NCBI GenBank assembly: GCA_013400975.1
Contig: WBMZ01005416.1
Coordinates: 58,785 to 122,784 of the forward strand
DNA from: Atrichornis clamosus
Lineage: Eukaryota > Chordata > Aves > Passeriformes > Menuridae
Reading direction: 5' to 3'
Length of the DNA stretch: 64,000 bases
Below are positions 59,701 through 64,000 of the stretch, one piece after another. The notes below the pieces were generated by a model. The model had not been told where the DNA came from. It made no database searches and worked only from the letters and a program-made list of their open reading frames with translations. The position numbers were made by a program, and so were the translations under genes. Within the stretch, counting starts at the first letter, position 1; every line of letters starts with the position of its first letter.

Positions 59701-62700
59701 GTACATGTTTGAAAAAACACTAATCACAAAGATTCCTGATAAGAGAAAAACTTCAAGACTGCTCATGACTGATACAAAATTGTTGTTAACTATGCTTGTT
59801 GACAACAGTACCTGAAGGGCCAACTCAGACCATATCCAAGTGAGCAAGACACTGCACAGGCTCAGCAGAAAGTTAGTAGAAAGTCACCAGTAATAGTAAC
59901 TAGAAACCAATCAGTAGAAACAGGAGAAAATCCCTGCCAAAGAGTTCACAGTTTAAGTAGATGAGAAAGGCAAAGAGAAAGAGAAGGGGTGTATCACACA
60001 GAGCAAGCAAGGTTGTCAGCCTCCTAGGACAGGCCACGATTATTTTGGCTAGATTATGTCATGAAACTTTCTTCTGGCAACTAGACACGAAAAGATGAAT
60101 AGAAGAGAAGGAGGAGGGAGTGATTCAGGCTACACCCTTGCTAAGAAAAAGACAAGAGAGATGATGTTGTGATAAAGCAGCTAGTCAGGACAAGCCGAAA
60201 CTAAGTCTAAACAAAGTGGTTCTCTGAAAGTTCCCCTATTTCCTCTCCTGCAATGTTTCTGCTGCTATTTGCAGGCTGGGATCTGACTGTGCTCTGAGCT
60301 CTTTCCCAGAGGAGTTGCAACAAAAGTTACAGTCCATCTACATTGAACACCCAAGCTGAAGAGAGCGACCAACACTCAGCAGAATTTGGATGAAAGTACA
60401 AATAATGTATCTAATGTTAGATCATACAAAGCAAATTACACATTAAAAGCTCACTCCGAAATACTGTTACAGCTGAACCATATACCAACAGCTTGAGCTG
60501 CAGTCTATTGGTGGCAAAGAAAATTTTCCAATAAGTTTCATGAAGGTGTTCTGTATCAGGAAAACACAGGGCTTTTAAAAAGAGTGCTGATACCGTGACC
60601 TGAGTAAACCATGTTAGGCTAACTGGAATGTAAAACAGAGTTCTGAACAATATATATAATTTAATTTGTGGTGGCATACGTGAGTCTCATATCTATCCAA
60701 ACCTACCATAGTAGAATTGAGGAGAAAAAAAAAAAAGTTATATTTTCCATTTGTAGCCTCTCTTAAAAACAAGTTCTTTTGTTTCCTTAGAAATCATCTG
60801 CTTCTGGCAGACATTTATTTTTACCTCCTAGTAATACTCATACTACAATGTCATCAAGTATTTTGGCTATTTTAGCAGATAGGACTAGAAAAACATACTG
60901 ATAGAGATAAGCTCTGAAAAGAGTTTTGCTACTGAAAGTGTGACTAGAACAGGGATTAGCCAGCAGGCAGTCAGGAAGCACAGCATCCCTTAGGGATCAT
61001 TTGCATGGCTGCAGGGAAGTCACAATTAGTGATGTCAAGAAATACTGGCTAAAGATGCAAGATATGGGTGCCCTCATTAGGATAAAGGCAGACTGAAGAC
61101 AAATACAGATGTGAAACAAGTCATCTCAGGCTTTATCCAGGTAACTGGATGCCCACGATGACAGGAATACTGTAAGTCTAAGTATATTTCATACTATAAA
61201 TATATCAGTGAAAGGGAAAGTAAATATGTGAAGAGCAAAATGCAAGATGGAAAAAGTGAGATAAATATTGTTAGATTCAGGGGGAAAGCGCTATAAACAG
61301 TAAGCAAAGCTCTTTGATTTGCACTGTTTTCCAGCCCATAAAACCCTAATATCTGCCAGCATTTCATTAAAAGCTTATAAACTACCCAGCATGCCTGCTC
61401 CTGCATAAATGTATTGCTAAAAAACATTGTCGATGTTGCAGACCTGGTATTTTACAATGGTTCAAAGAAGCCTTATGTGTATAAAACTCAGACACATTAT
61501 TGAAAGAAGTGTGGATGGCAAAAATAGCACCATAAACTCTAAAACTAATTAATCATTCAGTAGCAGTAAGTTTCTCTCAGCAGAGATGTTCATAGTGATA
61601 TCTCTAAATCAGAAAACACAAATATTTCAGGGGGAAAAAAAAATCAGTGTTTTAGGGAGCAGGTATTGTGGGTTAAGAGAAAACTACTATTTTGTGAATT
61701 GAATAAAAGGAGAAGAAGGCATGTCTTCATAGAGAATGCAGGGTTCAAGGTCACGATAGCCCAGCAGCAAAATCCATAAATGTTAATCTGAGTGACACAA
61801 AGATCTGGCAACACTAAGACTGACCAGATCAACAACTGTTTTGACTGAATATGCAGCCTATTCTCAGCATTAATATCTAAGACTTCAGCCCTCTAAGGAC
61901 AAGTAATGGTAATATCATTCCTTTTCCACAAAAAGTCATATTGGATCAATCAAATGTTTATTGTTATTACCAATGGTCCCAAACCAAGTCTAGAGGGATC
62001 AGAACATTCATGATTTCCCTTCTTTCAGAAGATCACTGCATTTCAGGGCTCACTCACACTTGCACCCAAACACAGAGCGAAACTAAAATGTTCCGACGGC
62101 CAGAATTCATATCCCTGAGGCAAATCCTCCCCATGTCTGGAGGCTTTCAACTGAACAACCATGTATGCACTTAGCCCATTCTGCATTGTTGTTACTGTAG
62201 CAGTTCTCACAGAACTGGCTCCAAATTGTTCTGACAACAAAACATATAGATTCATTTCCAACATCCCTCAAATAACTTCATTTTTCTCTGCTACTAAGGT
62301 CAAGCATCAAGCTGATGTTTGGCTACTACACTGATGGGGTGAATGGGCAGTAAAGCCTACCTGTTAACCATGCAAATAGCTTGTCTCTTAAGTAGCAGCA
62401 GACTCCAGCACCTGTGGATCAAAAAGCTGAAATTCAGCACCTCAGCACTACCTCACCTCTGGGATAATATTAGAAACAATACTATAGATGTAGGAATCAG
62501 ACACAGGAATATTAGAAGACTAAGATGCAAAAAAGAGCCACATTGGAATTATTGCACAAATATGAGATTCCTGAATATGTTAATAAAAACTTTGGTTTGG
62601 AGGTATATACTTAATAACAAACAAATAAACAAAACCAAACACAATAGAAGGATTACATCTCATTAGATTTGGAAACTCAAACACAGCTGGTCTGATCAGC

Positions 62701-63689
62701 GGAACCATTTTCAAGCTGCCACATGCATAGGACAGCTCTCACCAAACAGCACTGAAGCAGCTGCTCAGCTGTGGACACACAAACACCCCCAGAGGACAGA
62801 CTGCCCAGACCTACAGGGCAGCTTGCGTGACTGAGCTCAAAGGGGCACATTAGTGTTCCTCTCTGTCTAATTAGGTAATAAACCAACATATTTGACTGTT
62901 TAATTATTTGAAATCTGCTACTCTTGCCAACGGTTCTGAGGCAAAACCAGCACTAGACCTGCGTGGCTTTCATTCACACATCACACGAGTCACAAAAGGC
63001 AGAAAACAGCACACGTGGAAATCTCCAGCACCACATTTCTGTGGCTATTAAAACAAACTCCTATGCCAAGTCCAGTTCAGCTACACTTGCGGTTTAGGTC
63101 AAAAGGGTGTCTACCAGTGTAACAACAGTGCAAGGGGAAGCTGTGGTCTGATTCAGCATCTTACATGTTGGAGTTAGTGGTACATTCAAAGTCCACATCA
63201 GAAATGTGGTTTATACACCGTGTGGGCTGGGCTGACAAACCAGTCATTGCAATTTGGAACTAGCAATACCCTCAGGTCCAAAGCAACAAGGGCCAGACCA
63301 GCCCTGGTGGTGGTGCACAGTTCACCACAAGACCCCTTAGCAACAGGGTTATTACCCTGCAACAATGACAGTCTTTCTATACTCTCTTTCCCTAGTTGTG
63401 AATTGAGTGTAACATAGGAAATTACCTCTGCCTAGAGACTTCTACAACCATGAACAAAATACATTGTAATTTAAGCAAAACAAAACCAAACCCTTTTGTT
63501 TGCTATATAGTTTGGGTTTCCTCTCCTGCATTTTCAGGATCCCAAGTTCGCTTCCCTTACAGTGACAATGACAGTGGCACCATCACGACAAATACCCTTT
63601 GTGAGAGTGCTGGCAACTTTTCCCCGCACATTTTTGGGGTATCAGCTTGCTGTAAAACTCAACACAGAGTCGAGGGGGGTTTTTAAATG
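59701..63689. other. unassigned non-coding DNA up to the promoter
   Basis: No gene or repeat family recognised with confidence. The A12 run at 60725-60736 and A/C-rich text at 62.61-62.65 kb are simple sequence. A very faint inverted-repeat-type fragment may lie at 63.06-63.17 kb (CTACCAGTGTAACA, GTCTGATTCAGC). No exon-like segment was identified next to the CpG island. Confidence 0.5.
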
Positions 63690-64000
63690 TATTTGATTGG
63701 TTGTTTTTATAGCCGTATTGTTACTTGCCACGAAAAGAAAAAGATGACACTTTTGTCCTTTCCCAACCAATTTAGGATGACAGCAGAAACCACCATCAAC
63801 CCGGCACTCGGGAGGAAGAGGCGCAGCAGCGGCGGGACAGAGCGGGCCCGCTGTTTCGTGCTGCCGTGGTGTTTTATCAGCCCGAGCTCGGGGCGCTCCG
63901 GCGATGGCCGAGCGGAGCGGAGCGGAGCCTCGGCCGCCCGGGCCCCTGTGCGGACGTGGCGCGGCCGGGCCGGGGGCGGAGCGGGGCCCGGGGCGGGGCG
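63690..64000. promoter_or_regulatory. CpG-island promoter, truncated by window end
   Basis: From about 63,798 to the end the sequence is GC-rich with roughly 30 CpGs in about 200 bp. It carries GC-box (Sp1/KLF-type) matches at about 63973 (GGGGCGGAG) and 63990-64000 (GGGGCGGGGCG), and an imperfect (AGCGG)n run at 63911-63928. CCAAT boxes flank it: ATTGG near 63695 and CCAAT at 63767-63771. There is no strong TATA box, as is usual for CpG promoters. An ATG in strong context (G at -3 and G at +4) at 63904 opens a plus frame that stays open to the window end (32 codons, Ala/Gly/Pro/Arg-rich), but GC-rich DNA has few stops, so this is weak evidence. Transcription direction is undetermined: the gene may lie beyond the window, or run leftwards with introns covering this window. 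Confidence 0.8.

Noticed and set aside
59347..59847. 166-codon minus-strand open frame, longest in the window
   Set aside because: It begins at TTG; the first in-frame ATG is 27 codons later. No domain, homologue, splice signal or codon pattern was recognised, and at this length chance frames are expected in 64 kb.
1..64000. Bacterial-type features, CRISPR arrays, phage or a new defence system
   Set aside because: No operon-like gene packing, no regularly spaced direct repeats, and CR1 elements show vertebrate nuclear DNA.

Overview
The window reads as a nuclear, mostly non-coding stretch of a sauropsid genome, most likely a bird. The main evidence is two CR1 (chicken repeat 1) 3' ends at about 15.3-15.5 kb and 53.84-53.95 kb, the second ending in the CR1-type TTCTAT/CTATGATT tail. 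There are also several much older CR1-clade LINE pieces and ancient amniote repeats, thinly spread through otherwise unique AT-rich DNA. Turtles and crocodilians share these families but usually carry them far more densely, so bird is favoured; the species cannot be read from the sequence.

No protein-coding exon could be supported. The open frames are short (the longest is 166 codons), many begin at GTG or TTG, and none has recognisable domains. The exception is the frame at 21,536-21,748, which is a decayed fragment of a CR1 reverse transcriptase. No tRNA, rRNA, CRISPR array, operon or virus was found.

Layout: 1-15 kb is unassigned unique DNA with a few short tandem duplications. Between 15.3 and 22 kb lies the densest transposon debris: a CR1 3' end, an ancient inverted-repeat fragment, a long antisense old-CR1 tail, and two sense CR1 fragments in the wrong order. 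Two small CpG-rich patches follow at 22.3-22.5 and 23.1-23.4 kb. From 26 to 37 kb there are scattered ancient amniote repeats, including a clear 33-bp inverted-repeat element at 32.5 kb. From 40 to 60 kb there are several AT-rich blocks with clustered homeodomain, octamer, SOX/MEIS or RFX-like motifs that look like candidate conserved enhancers, though this cannot be proved from one sequence. The same span holds a 167-bp polypurine tract, a (TA)n microsatellite, a MIR/L3-like tail, another small CpG-rich patch at 50.5 kb and a CR1 3' end. The last 200 bases form a true CpG island with GC boxes, almost certainly the promoter or first exon of a gene that lies mainly outside the window or enters it on the minus strand.

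The overall picture is a gene-poor intergenic or large-intron region ending at a CpG-island promoter. No convincing new biological system was found; the best leads are the candidate regulatory blocks, the internal CpG patches and the structured repeats.
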